A DNA stretch of 64,000 nucleotides from Streptomyces sp. Tue 6430. GTDB taxonomy: Bacteria; Actinomycetota; Actinomycetes; Streptomycetales; Streptomycetaceae. Under the pieces are notes generated by a model that saw only the letters and a list, made by a program, of their open reading frames with translations, had not been told where the DNA came from and made no database searches. Numbering within the stretch: position 1 is the first letter of the stretch; the number at the start of each line of letters is the position of its first letter. The position numbers and the translations under genes were made by a program. The stretch spans positions 4,464,001-4,528,000 of the forward strand of contig JAKGSH010000010.1 of the NCBI GenBank assembly GCA_021568835.1, given 5' to 3'. Below are positions 1 to 9,731 of this stretch, piece by piece.

Positions 1-844
1 CACCGAGCACGGCGACCCCGGCCCGAAGTACCACGCCTTCCGCGAGGTCATCGCCCGCCACGCACCGGTCCCGGACGAACCGGTTCCCGCGCCGGCACGC
101 AAACTCCCGCCGACCACGGTGGAGTTGACCCACCGCAGGTCTCTCCTCACGTCGGCCGCGGGGAAAGCCGTCCCCGCACCCGAGGACCCCCTCTCCGCCG
201 ACGCCCTCGGCCGGCGCGCCGGCTACGTGCTGTACCGCACCACGCTCCCCGCGGAGGGGTCCGGCCTCCTCCACTTCACCGGCGGAGTGGGCGACCGCGC
301 CCAGCTCTTCGTGGACGGCGCCCCCGTCGGCGTACTCGAACGCGAGCGCCGGGAGGAGACCCTGCCGGTCCGGGTGCCGCGAGCCGGCGCCGAACTCCAC
401 GTCCTGGTCGAGAACATGGGGCGCGTCAACTACGGTCCGCGCATCGGCACCCCCAAGGGCCTGCTGGGACCGGTCACCTTCGACGGCACCCCCCTGCACG
501 GCTGGGACTGCCACCCCCTGCCCCTGGACGCGCCGCCGCCGCTGCCCTTCGCACCGGACCCCGCCCCCCTGTCGGCGGAACCGGCCTTCCACCACGGCAC
601 CTTCGAGGTCGGGACCCCCGCGGACACGTTCCTCTCCCTGCCCGGCTGGACCAAGGGCCAGGCCTGGATCAACGGCTTCCACCTGGGCCGTTACTGGAAC
701 CGCGGCCCCCAGCGCACGCTGTACGTCCCGGCCCCCGTCCTGCGCCCCGGCACCAACGACCTGGTCCTCCTGGAACTCCACGGGACCACCGCCACCCGCG
801 CCCACCTCACGGACACACCGGACCTCGGCCCGGCGCCGCACTGA
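1..844 (+). CDS. Beta-galactosidase, GH35 family, C-terminal fragment
   Basis: The reading frame is open from base 2, so the gene starts before the window; 280 codons are visible. The fragment is the C-terminal beta-sandwich region of a glycoside hydrolase family 35 beta-galactosidase. The segment GFHLGRYWNRGPQ followed by TLYVPAPVLRPGTNDLVLLE is typical of that family's last jelly-roll domain. The catalytic TIM barrel lies outside the window. The enzyme would release terminal beta-linked galactose from oligosaccharides. A LacI repressor follows on the same strand, which fits local sugar control. The last bases (GCCGCACTGA) begin a set of direct repeats running past the stop. Family assignment is fairly sure; exact substrate is unknown. 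Confidence 0.8.
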   Translation, partial: TEHGDPGPKYHAFREVIARHAPVPDEPVPAPARKLPPTTVELTHRRSLLTSAAGKAVPAPEDPLSADALGRRAGYVLYRTTLPAEGSGLLHFTGGVGDRAQLFVDGAPVGVLERERREETLPVRVPRAGAELHVLVENMGRVNYGPRIGTPKGLLGPVTFDGTPLHGWDCHPLPLDAPPPLPFAPDPAPLSAEPAFHHGTFEVGTPADTFLSLPGWTKGQAWINGFHLGRYWNRGPQRTLYVPAPVLRPGTNDLVLLELHGTTATRAHLTDTPDLGPAPH

Positions 845-918
845 TCCTCCCCGGCGCCGTACTGCCCCCGGCGTCGCACTTCCCCTCCCGGCGCAGCACT
901 GCCCCCGGCGTCGCCGCC
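829..918. repeat. Five 15-bp direct repeats spanning the end of the GH35 gene
   Basis: Near-copies of CCCGGCGCCGCACTG start at 829, 850, 867, 887 and 904, separated by 2 to 6 bases. The first copy is the last codons of the beta-galactosidase gene including the start of its stop codon. The remaining copies are noncoding. Confidence 0.75.
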
Positions 919-1163
919 CCGCTCCCGCCACCCGCCACCTGACCACGGCCCCCGGCACCGACCGGCCTATCCTGTGGACCGGCGGGAGCGGGCCCCGACG
1001 GCCGCGCCACCGGAACCGGAACCGGGCCTGGAACCGGACTCGAAACCGGAACCCGAACCAGGCCTGAAACCGCACCCGGACCGGACCTGGGCCGGACCCG
1101 GCGAAGGACCACCGGATCCGGCGAAGGCCACCGCACCCGGCGAAGGACGGAAGAGGGCACCCG
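919..1163. other. Leader region of the LacI gene with CCGGA-rich low complexity
   Basis: Between the repeats and the LacI start the DNA from about 1010 to 1150 is a degenerate array of (A)ACCGGA/ACCCGA hexamer-like words. An open frame across it would encode a Pro-Glu-rich peptide (974 onward), but it overlaps the LacI start out of frame and shows no ribosome site, so I do not call it a gene. I see no clear promoter. Confidence 0.5.
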
Positions 1164-2237
1164 ATGACCCCGAGCGCCGCCGACGGCCCGGTCGCCAAGG
1201 CAGGCCGCAGCCGCCGTAACTTCGCGGGCGCGCGCCCCGTGATGGCCGACGTGGCGCAACTGGCCGGCGTCTCCAAGCAGACGGTCTCGCGGGTCCTGAA
1301 CGACCACCCGGCCGTGCGCGCGGAAACCCGTGAGGCGGTCCTCGCGGCGATGCGTACGCTCGGTTACCGCCCGAGCCGCAGTGCCCGCTCGCTGGCCAGC
1401 GGCCGCACCCGGATGCTTGGGGTGATCTCGTTCGACGCGGCCCGCTACGGCCCCGCCTCCACCCTGACCGCGATCAACACGGCCGCGCAGGAGGCCGGTT
1501 ACCTGGTCAGCTCGATCGCCCTGGACACCGCCGACCGCGACACGGTCGTACGGGCGGCGGACCGCCTGTCGGCGGAGGGCGCGGACGGCGTGATCGCGAT
1601 CGCCCCGCAGCTGCGCGTGGCGAAGGCGCTGGCGGAGGCCCGCCTGGACACCCCGCTGGTGGTCCTGGACAACGACCTGGGCGACGGCACCCCGGTGGTC
1701 ACCTCGGACGCCCGCACCGGCGCCCGCGAGGCCACCGCACACCTCCTGTCCCTCGGCCACACCACGGTCTGGCACGTGGCGGGCCCGAGCGGTTGGGCGG
1801 CGGCGGACCGCAGGGCGGAGAGCTGGCGGGCCACCCTGCGGACGGCGGGCGCCCGGGTCCCCGCCCCCCTCCTCGGCGACTGGAGCGCCGACTCCGGCTA
1901 CGACCTCGGCCGCGAACTGGCCCGGAACCCCGGGATCACGGCGGTGTTCGTGTCCAACGACCAGATGGCCCTGGGCGTCCTGCGCGCCCTGCACGAGGCG
2001 GGCCGGCGGGTCCCCGAGGACGTCAGCGTGGTCGGCTACGACGACATCCCGGAGGCGGCCCACTTCCTCCCCCCGCTGACCACCGTCCGCACGGACTTCA
2101 CCGACATCGGCACCCGCGCCCTCCACGTCCTCCTCGACCGCATCGACACCCCGGCGGCACTCCCGCCGGCCCTGACGGTCACCCCCGTGGACCTGATCGT
2201 CCGCGCCAGCACGTCGGCACCCGCCCGGAAGGACTGA
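1164..2237 (+). CDS. LacI-family transcriptional repressor
   Basis: The product is 357 residues, a normal LacI/GalR length. Residues about 27-75 form the DNA-binding head: MADVAQLAGVSKQTVSRVLN is the helix-turn-helix, followed by the hinge helix (GYRPSRSARSLASGR). The rest is the periplasmic-binding-protein-like sugar sensor, with the conserved VSVVGYDDIPEAAHF and PPLTTVRTDF segments near the C-terminus. The ATG at 1164 is preceded by GGAAGAGGG, a good ribosome site. Position directly behind a beta-galactosidase suggests it controls galactoside use, with an unknown sugar as inducer; that link is inference from context. Convergent with the next gene. Confidence 0.93.
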   Translation: MTPSAADGPVAKAGRSRRNFAGARPVMADVAQLAGVSKQTVSRVLNDHPAVRAETREAVLAAMRTLGYRPSRSARSLASGRTRMLGVISFDAARYGPASTLTAINTAAQEAGYLVSSIALDTADRDTVVRAADRLSAEGADGVIAIAPQLRVAKALAEARLDTPLVVLDNDLGDGTPVVTSDARTGAREATAHLLSLGHTTVWHVAGPSGWAAADRRAESWRATLRTAGARVPAPLLGDWSADSGYDLGRELARNPGITAVFVSNDQMALGVLRALHEAGRRVPEDVSVVGYDDIPEAAHFLPPLTTVRTDFTDIGTRALHVLLDRIDTPAALPPALTVTPVDLIVRASTSAPARKD

Positions 2238-2267
2238 GCCGACCCGTGGGCGCCGCCGCCCGGCACG

Positions 2268-2287
2268 GAGGCGGTGCCGGCCGCCTC
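2268..2287. terminator. Short hairpin between convergent genes
   Basis: GAGGCGG and CCGCCTC form a 7-bp stem around TGCCGG. It sits between the LacI stop and overlaps the stop of the convergent phosphatase gene. It may be a weak bidirectional terminator. Confidence 0.35.
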
Positions 2288-4852
2288 AGGCCCTGCGGCC
2301 GGGGAGTTCGATCTCCGCCCAGATGCTCTTGCCGCCGGCGTGCTGGCGCGTGCCCCAGCGCTGGGCGAACTGGGCGACGAGCAGCAGACCGCGCCCGCCC
2401 TCGTCGAAGGTGCGGGCCCGGCGGAGGTGCGGGGCGGTGCCGCTGCCGTCGAACACCTCGCAGATGAGCGCGGCCTCGTGGATCAGCCTGAGCCGGATGG
2501 GCGGTCGGCCGTAGAGGATCGCGTTCGTGACGAGTTCGCTCACCACCAGCTCGGCGATGAACGCCACCTCCTCCAGCCGCCACGCGGCCAGCCGGTCCAG
2601 CACTTCCGCGCGGGCCTCGGCCACCGCGGCGGGATCCGACGGCAGGTCCCAGACGGCCACGTGGGCCGCGTCGAGGGCTCGGGTGCGGGCCAGGAGCAGG
2701 GCGGCGTCGTCCTGGGGCCGCTCGGGCAGCAGGGTCCGGATCACGTGGTCGCAGGTGGCCTCCAGCGACGGGGCGGGCCGCTCCAGGCACGCGCGCAACA
2801 GCGCGAGGCCGCTGCCCAGATCGTGCTCCTCGCCCTGGACGAGGCCGTCGGTGTACAGCACGAGGAGACTGCCCGGGGGGAGTTCCCACTCGACCGTCTC
2901 GAAGGGCAGGCCGCCCACCCCCAGCGGAGGGCCGGGACGCAGGTCGGCGAAGTCCACCACGCCGGCGGGCGTGACGAAGGCGGGCGGCGGGTGGCCCGCG
3001 GCGGTGGCCGTGCAGCGGCGTGAGACCGGGTCGTAGACCACGTAGAGGCACGTGGCGATGAGAGGGGCCGAGGCGTCGACGCCCGCGTCGGCTTCGGCTT
3101 CGGCTTCGGCATGGGCACCGATGTCGGGCTCGTACGCCGTGGTGGTCTCCTCCTCGGCCGCGACATGGGTGACCAGATCGTCGAGCTGGGTGAGGAGTTC
3201 GTCGGCGGGGAGGTCGACGTCGGCCAGGGTGCGTACCGCGGTCCGCAGACGTCCCATCGTGGCCGACGCCCGCAGCCCGTGGCCCACCACGTCCCCACGA
3301 CGAGCGCGACCCTCGCGCCCGACAGGGGGATCACGTCGAACCAGTCGCCGCCCAGTCCCGCCCGGGTACGAGCCGGAAGATAGCGGTAGGCCACGTCGAC
3401 CGCCCCCTGGGCGGCGAGCCGGCTGGGGAGGAGGCTGCGCTGCAGGGCCAGCGCGGTGTTGCGCTCCAGGGTGTAGCGGCGGGCGTTGTCCACGGCCACG
3501 GCGGCCCGCGTCCCGATCTCCTCGGCCAGGAGCAGGTCGTCCTCCGTGAAGGGTTCCTCGCGGCGGTGCCGCACGAGGACCGCCACGCCGAGGGCGATAC
3601 CGCGGGCGCGCAGCGGAACGACCATGAGCGAATGGATGCCGAACGACTCCACGACCCCCGCCCGGCCGGGGTCGGCATGTCGCCAGTTCCGGACGACGTC
3701 GTCGATGGCGCGGTGCAGCGAGGGCCTGCCGGTGGCGAGGCAGCGGACCGGCGGTGAGGACTCCGGGTAGTCGTCCACGTCGCCCGGCCGGAGCAACGCC
3801 TCGGGCACGCCGGGCAGGACGGACTGCTGCGCCTCCCGGCGGAGGGTGACGGCACCCGTGGCGGAGGGCGTCGGCTCGACTCCGCGGAGCAGGGAGTCCA
3901 GGAGGTCGACGGTGACGAAGTCGGCGAGCCGGCCCACCACCGCGTCGGCCATCTCCTGGGCCGTGCGCCGTACGTCCAGGGTGCTGCCCACCCGCGCGCT
4001 GATGTCGTTCAGCAGGGCGATCCGCTCGCGTGCGAGCTGCTGTTCGGTGACGTCGAGTGCGGACAGTTCCAGGTGGCGCACCAAGCCGGCCGGGTCCCTG
4101 ATCGGGGACACGGTGATGGCCCAGACCCGTTCGTGGTCCCCGGCCCGGGCCCTGCCCCGCACGTGGAACCGTTCGGTCTCTCCCGTCGCGGACACGCGAC
4201 GCATGCCGTCCTCGACCGCATGACAGATGTGGGGCGGCAGGATGTCGGTGACACCGCGACCGCTCATCTCCTCCTCGCTCATCCCGAGCTCGCGTTCGGC
4301 GCCGGCACTCGCCCGCACGGCCCGCAGCGCGCGGTCGTACACCATCACCGGCAGCTGGCACTGCGCGAACGCCTCCTCCGCCGTCACCAGGCCGGCTCGC
4401 GGCTGCTCCGGCGGCGTCGCCACGAGGACCTGCCGGGCCCGGCCCTCGCCGTCGAACCACGGGTACGCCCGCAGCCGGAACTCCAGGTACCGGCCGTCCC
4501 GGTGCCGCAGCCGCGCCGTCGTGTCCCGGCCGCCGAGAGCCGCGCGAAGCCCTTCCCCGGCGCCCGTGCCCGCGGCGGCGTCGGCATTGGCGTCTGTGTC
4601 CGCGTCGGCGTCCGCGTCCGCACCGGTGCCTGTCTCCGTGTCGGCGTCCGCGTCCGCACCGATGTCCGTGTCCACACCGAGCAGACGGAGCACCGGGCGC
4701 CCGACGGCGGTCCGGTGCGTGTAGCCCAGCAGGCGCTCGGCGCCCGCGCTCCACCCCGTCACGATCCCCCGGGCGTCGACGACGACCGTGGCCGAGGCCG
4801 CCGGGTCCGGGAGGGCGCCGGAAGCACTGCCGAGCGGGGTGGCATCGCGCAT
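2286..4852 (-). CDS. PAS/PAS/GAF/SpoIIE phosphatase/HATPase signalling protein (one frame break)
   Basis: Two overlapping frames together give one protein of about 855 residues from the ATG at 4852 (MRDATPLG); an ATG at 4972 would add 40. Order of domains: PAS (VVVDARGIVTGWSAGAERLLGY), a second PAS near VMVYDRALRAVRAS, GAF (SFGIHSLMVVPLRARGIALG), PP2C-type SpoIIE phosphatase (GGDWFDVIPLSG, LVLYTDGLVQG) and a C-terminal RsbW-like HATPase (SELVTNA, GGRGLLLV). Such proteins control anti-sigma-antagonist phosphorylation. The frame breaks at 3293-3296, where GTG-GGG-GAC needs one more C on the plus strand; adding it restores VVGDVVGHGL. Two acidic low-complexity inserts are unusual. Cytoplasmic; partner unknown. 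Confidence 0.85.
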
Positions 4853-4972
4853 GTCGATCACCGCCCGTTCCGCCTCACGGGTCACCGGCCCCGGTGAATG
4901 CCGCCGAGACCGCGGGCTGCCCGCCGATCCGGCCGCGCCGGTCCCTCCGGCACCGCCTCGCCGGCCCCTCAT

Positions 4973-5695
4973 ATCGCTACATACCACTACTACCGTTCTT
5001 CGCCCGTGATCGCGCGTCGTGGCACGTGTTCCCCACGAGATGAGCCGCACCACCGCGCACGGTGCCCTCGCCGATCCCGCCGATCCCGCCGATTCCGCCG
5101 ATTCCGCCGATTCCGCCGATTCCGCCGATCCCGCCGTGCCGCCGAACCGCGGCCTGATCGACTCGTCCACCGGGCCGGAAGCCGGCCTGACCTGGACCGG
5201 GAAGAGCACGGACGGCACCCGCGAGCACCCCGGCAAGGCCCTCCGCCACAGCCGTCCCTCGCACCTCGCGCTCTCCGGGCCCGCCCCCCGGCAACCGCTA
5301 CCGTGCCCAGGGCCGCGAGCGCCGTGTCACCGGACCGGACATCGGCAGTCCCGACCGCCCGGCCTGGCTCTCCACGAGAACCGAGCGCCGCTCCAGGTTC
5401 GGTCCGATCCCGCTTCGGCCGCTGTCGGTGACCGGTGCGACGGCCGGACGCAGACGCGGGTGCAGGTCCCTGTCCGGCGCCGGGTGCCGGGATGTCGGGC
5501 GCCGGGTCTGTAGGTCGGCCGGTTCGCGGTCTCGCGGAGGCCTCGGCCGGGATGCCGGTGGGGCTGTCGGTACTGCTGGGGCGCTGTGCGGCTTCAGTGA
5601 CTGTCGCGGTGGCAGCGGGCGATCGATCGCCCGCGGGCACGGATGGTTCGAAGTCCACCCGTGACTAAGCGGGGGAGCAGTGCTAGAAAGGCCGG
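4973..5695. other. Divergent intergenic region between the two SpoIIE-type genes
   Basis: About 720 bases hold no convincing gene. Open frames here are compositional. It must contain promoters for both divergent genes; I cannot place them. It contains a 9-bp tandem array (5072-5134) listed separately. Confidence 0.5.
5072..5134. repeat. Seven tandem 9-bp repeats (CGATTCCGC/CGATCCCGC)
   Basis: Exactly seven 9-base units run head to tail; the first two and the last read CGATCCCGC, the middle four CGATTCCGC. The length is a multiple of three, so in any frame it would encode a tripeptide repeat, but no credible gene covers it. Confidence 0.9.
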
Positions 5696-8375
5696 ATGAG
5701 AGACCGTTTTGCCCGGGTTCGGCGCATATCGCGGCCATGGTCACTGCTGCGGAAGAACACGCGAAGCGTCGCGGGGCAGATGTTCCTCATGCAGGTGACC
5801 CTGGTGGTGCTGCTCGTGGCGTTCGCCGTCTTCGCCCTTGTCCTGCAGTCGCAGCGGTACACCAGCGCCGAGGCCAAACGGAGATCCATAGCCGTCGCAC
5901 AGACCTTCGCGCATTCCCCGGGCGTGCTGTCCGCGCTGCGGGCCCCCGATCCCTCGGAAGTCCTGCAGCCGCTGACCGAGGCCGGCCGCAAGTCCGCGGG
6001 CGTCGACTTCGTCGTGGTGATGGACACGAAGGGGATCCGCTACACCCATCCCCTGCCGGACCGGATCGGGAAGCGGTTCGTGGGAAAGATCGAGCCGTCG
6101 CTGGCGGGAAAGGTCTACACCGAAAGCGTGCACGGCCCCCTCGGTCAGGAGGTCCAGGCGACCGTGCCCATCCGCGACACCCGGGGCCAGGTGGTGGCCC
6201 TGGTCTCCGCCGGGCTGAAGGTCAAGAACGTGACCAGTCTGGTGGAACGGCAGATACCGATCATCCTGACCGCCGGGACGGTCGCACTCGGAGCGGCCAC
6301 CGCCGCCACGGTGCTGGTGAGCAGACGGCTGCGACGGCAGACCCACAGCCTGGCCCCGAACGAGATGACCCGCATGTACGAGCACCACGACGCGGTGCTG
6401 CACTCCGTGCGCGAAGGGGTCCTCATCGTCAATGACGAGGGGCGGTTGCTGCTGGCGAACGACGAGGCCAGGCGGCTCCTGGAACTGCCCCGGAAGCAGA
6501 GGGGCAGCATGTTTCCCAGCTGCCGGCCCTCGAACCCGACATCATGTCGTTGCTCAGCTCCGGCCGCGAAGCCAATGACGAGGTCCACTTGGCCGGACCA
6601 CGCCTGCTGGTGGTCAACCAGAGGCTCACGGACTGCGGCGGAGGCCCCCGGGGCACCGTGGTGACGCTGCGCGATTCCACGGAGCTGCAGGCCGTGTCGG
6701 GCAGGGCCGAAATCACAGGTGAACGGCTGAAACTGCTCTACGACGCCGGACTGGGCATCGGCACCACCCTGGACGTCGTACAGACGGCCGACGAACTCGC
6801 CCGGATCACCGTCCCCCGTTTCGCCGACTTCGTCACCGTGGACCTGGCCGACGCCGTACTGCACGGCGAGGAACCGGCGACCACCGCCAAGGGGATGAGG
6901 CGTGTCGCCGTATGCGGCATCCGCGACGACCAGCCGCTCTACGAGAAGGGCCGGCTGATCGACTTCCTGCCCTCCACGCCCCAGGCACGCGGCTACGGCA
7001 CCGGCCGCTCCGAACTGGTGGCCGACCTGTCCACCGCGACGGGCTGGCAGCTGCAGGACCCGGAACGCACCGAACAGATAGTGGACTACGGCATCCATTC
7101 GCTCATAGCGGCTCCGATCCAGGCCCGCGGTGTCGTGCTGGGCACGGTCAACTTCTGGCGCTCCGAGGAGCACGACCCCTTCGACCAGGAGGAGCTCTCG
7201 CTGGCGGAGGAACTGGTGGCCCGCGCCGCGGTCAGCATCGACAACGCCCGCCGGTACACGCGCGAGCACGCCCTGGCGGTCACCCTCCAGCGCAGCCTGC
7301 TGCCACGCGGCCTGCCCGAGCAGAGCGCCCTCGACGTCGGCTACCGGTACCTCCCGGCCCAGTCGGGTGTGAGCGGCGACTGGTTCGATGTGATCCCCCT
7401 GCCGGGCAGCCGCGTGGCACTGGTCGTCGGCGACGTGGTCGGCCACGGCCTGCACGCCGCCGCGACCATGGGGCGGCTGCGGACCGCGGTGCACAACTTC
7501 GCCACGCTCGATCTGCCGCCCGATGAACTGCTGAGCCATCTGGACGACGTGGTCGGGCGCATCGACCAGGACGAGACGTGCCCGGACAACCCCGCTGCCG
7601 TCGTGGGCGCCACCTGCCTGTACGCGATCTACGACCCCACGACGCGCCGCTGCACCATGGCGCGCGCGGGACACCTGGCTCCCGCGCTGGTCCGCCCCGA
7701 CGGAGACGTCACCTTTCTCGACCTGCCGCCGGGACCGCCACTGGGTCTCGGCGGCATGCCCTTCCAGGCCGCCGAGCTGGACATCGACGAAGGCTCCCAG
7801 CTCGTCCTCTACACCGACGGACTCATCGAGGACCGGACCCGCGACCTCGACGAGGGAATGGAACTCCTGCGCAACGCCCTGGCGGGCCGACCCGAGCGCA
7901 CACCGGAGGAGAGCTGCCGGGCCGTGCTGGCATCACTGCTGCCCGAACGCCCCACGGACGACGTGGCCCTGCTCATCGCCCGCACCCATGTGCTGCCGCC
8001 GGATCGGATCGCCGAGTGGGACGTGCCGCCCGATCCGGCCGCCGTCGCCGGGGTACGCGCCGCGGCGACCGACAAGCTCGACGAGTGGGGGCTGTCCGAA
8101 CTGGGCTTCAGCACGGAACTGGTGCTGAGCGAGCTCGTCACCAACGCCGTCCGCTACGGTTGCGAGCCGATCCGCATGAGGCTGATCCACGACCGCACGC
8201 TGATCTGCGAGGTGGCCGACGGCAGCAGCACCTCGCCCCACCTGAGGTATGCCGCGACGACCGACGAAGGTGGCCGGGGCCTGTTCCTGGTGTCGCAGCT
8301 GACCGAGCGCTGGGGAACCCGCTACACCCCCAGGGCAAGGTGATCTGGGCCGAGCAGACGCTACCGAAACCCTGA
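5696..8375 (+). CDS. Membrane sensor with PAS, GAF, SpoIIE phosphatase and HATPase domains (two frame breaks)
   Basis: Repaired length is 893 residues. Residues about 28-50 are a membrane helix (LMQVTLVVLLVAFAVFALVL), then an extracellular CitA/DcuS-like sensor (DFVVVMDTKGIRYTHP), a second helix near residue 185-205, a PAS-like segment, GAF (YGIHSLIAAPIQARG), SpoIIE phosphatase (SGDWFDVIPLPG, DVVGHGLHAAATMG) and HATPase (SELVTNAVRYG, GGRGLFLVSQL). Two frame breaks are each one C short: 6487-6490 (restoring LELPPEAEGQ) and 8329-8333 (restoring TPQGKVIWAEQTLPKP). It is a paralogue of the divergent neighbour, with an added extracellular sensor. Predicted role: partner-switch control of a sigma factor in response to an outside signal; the target is unknown. 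Confidence 0.85.
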
Positions 8376-8534
8376 GAAGCCATTGGCCTCCGCACCCGGG
8401 GCCCGCGGCGCCTCCAGTACTCCGAACACCACTCCGACATCCACCAGGAGCGGACTCACCGGCGGGCACACACGCCAAGACCCCGACCTCAACGTTTCCG
8501 CTGATGACGGGGTCTTCGGGCACCTTCTGCAAGG

Positions 8535-8606
8535 TGCCCCCGGCAGGATTCGAACCTGCGCACACGGCTCCGGAGGCCGTTGCTCTATCCCCTGAGCTAC
8601 GGGGGC
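8535..8606 (-). tRNA. tRNA-Arg (anticodon CCG)
   Basis: The minus strand folds as a cloverleaf of 72 bases. The acceptor arms are GCCCCCG and CGGGGGC with discriminator A, the D-arm is GCTCAGGGGATAGAGC, the anticodon stem-loop ACGGCCTCCGGAGCCGT has anticodon CCG, and the T-arm is GCAGGTTCGAATCCTGC. CCA is not encoded. It reads CGG arginine codons. Confidence 0.97.
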
Positions 8607-8751
8607 GTGTCGGTCGCGTTGCTCGCGGCGACGGACAGAACACTACCAGCTCCCTCGGGGTGATCAGGAACGGGTTTCCCCGGGTGGGGCGGGGCGGGTT
8701 CCCGGAGGGGTGGAAGTGGGGAAAACCCGGACGCGGTGGCCGGGGCCGACC

Positions 8752-8757
8752 TACTCT
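8752..8757 (+). promoter_or_regulatory. -10 element (TACTCT) for leaderless response-regulator mRNA
   Basis: TACTCT fits TANNNT and ends six bases before the GTG at 8764, placing the transcript start at or next to the start codon. No ribosome site precedes the GTG. The arrangement is typical of leaderless genes in Streptomyces. Confidence 0.55.
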
Positions 8758-8763
8758 CGAGTT

Positions 8764-9159
8764 GTGTCAGGCGCTTCGGGCCGGGTGCTTGTTGTGGACG
8801 ACAACAAGGTCATCAGGCAGCTGATCAGGGTCAATCTCGAGCTGGAGGGCCTCGAGGTCGTGACCGCGTCCGATGGTGCCGAGTGTCTGGAAGTCGTGCA
8901 TCAGGTGCGGCCCGATCTCGTGACCCTCGATGTCGTCATGCCCCGGCTGGACGGTCTCCGGACCGCCGCGCGGCTCCGCGCCGACCCGCGCACCCGCGGA
9001 CTTCCCCTCGCCATCATCAGTGCCTGCACGCAGTACGAGGTCGAAGCCGGCCTCGAGGCGGGCGTCGACGCCTTCCTCCCCAAGCCCTTCGATCCCGCCG
9101 ACCTCGTCAGCCTCGTGCGCCGGCTCATCGAGGGAAGCGGGGGAGGGGGCCGGCGGTGA
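8764..9159 (+). CDS. Single-domain response regulator (CheY-like receiver)
   Basis: The product is 131 residues and is only a receiver domain. It has the acidic pocket (VLVVDDNK), the phosphoacceptor Asp in LVTLDVVMPRLDG, a Ser in the conserved switch position (IISACT) and the Lys in FLPKPFDP. There is no output domain, so it likely works by protein contact or by relaying phosphate. I chose GTG 8764 over the in-frame ATG at 8710 because the domain starts there and a -10 box lies at the right distance for a leaderless message. No histidine kinase is adjacent. Confidence 0.9.
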   Translation: MSGASGRVLVVDDNKVIRQLIRVNLELEGLEVVTASDGAECLEVVHQVRPDLVTLDVVMPRLDGLRTAARLRADPRTRGLPLAIISACTQYEVEAGLEAGVDAFLPKPFDPADLVSLVRRLIEGSGGGGRR

Positions 9160-9731
9160 CGCTCCTGGCTGCCCGGCCGGCGCCGACGGGGGACCTGGGC
9201 TCGAGGTCTCGCCCCTTACGGTCCCCGGTCTCACCTTCGGCGCGGCTTCCGGAGCCTGTCGTGGTACGGCTTCCGGACTTGTCCGTGACCGCAGCTCCGG
9301 ATCCGCCCACCTCCTGAGCCGTGACCTCACCCCCAGCAGTGAAGGCGAAGGGGAAGGCGAAGACGGAGGCGGAGGCGAAAGGGAAGGCGACGGGGTCGGT
9401 ATGCCCAACGGACACGTGCAGGGACAGTGGCATGCACAGCGGCACGGGCACGGGCACGGGCATGAACAGGGACATGCGCAGGGGCACGTCAATGAGCCCC
9501 CGTCCCGCCTCAGCCCCCTCCACAACCCCGACCCCGACCCGCCCCCACCCCTGCCCCGCCCCCACCCCTGCCCCCGCCTCCTCTCCTGCCCCCGCCCCCT
9601 GGCCGAGCCCGTCGCCGAATGAGTCACCGGCTGCCTTCTCTCCCACCCCGGGAGGCACCCCACCCCGTCCACATCCCGGACACCCCCAAATCGGCTCGCA
9701 TACCCACCCCCTCCTCCCCTACGCTGGTCCC
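9160..9731. other. Low-complexity intergenic region, no supported gene
   Basis: About 570 bases between the response regulator and nrtL. From 9330 to 9400 the plus strand is a GGCGAAG/GGAGGCG-type purine repeat and from 9425 to 9490 a GGCACG/GGGCAC repeat; 9500-9610 is C-rich. Long open frames on both strands are compositional, with no domain and no ribosome site. I call no gene here. Confidence 0.55.
9720..9725 (+). promoter_or_regulatory. -10 element (TACGCT) for leaderless nrtL
   Basis: TACGCT is followed by six bases and then the GTG start of nrtL at 9732. No Shine-Dalgarno sequence is present, so a leaderless transcript is likely. Confidence 0.5.

Noticed and set aside
974..1219. Small Pro-Glu-rich protein before the LacI gene
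   Set aside because: The frame follows a simple DNA repeat, has no ribosome site and overlaps the LacI start out of frame.
7809..8643. Antisense ORFs over the tRNA-Arg gene
   Set aside because: They run through a clear tRNA and are compositional.
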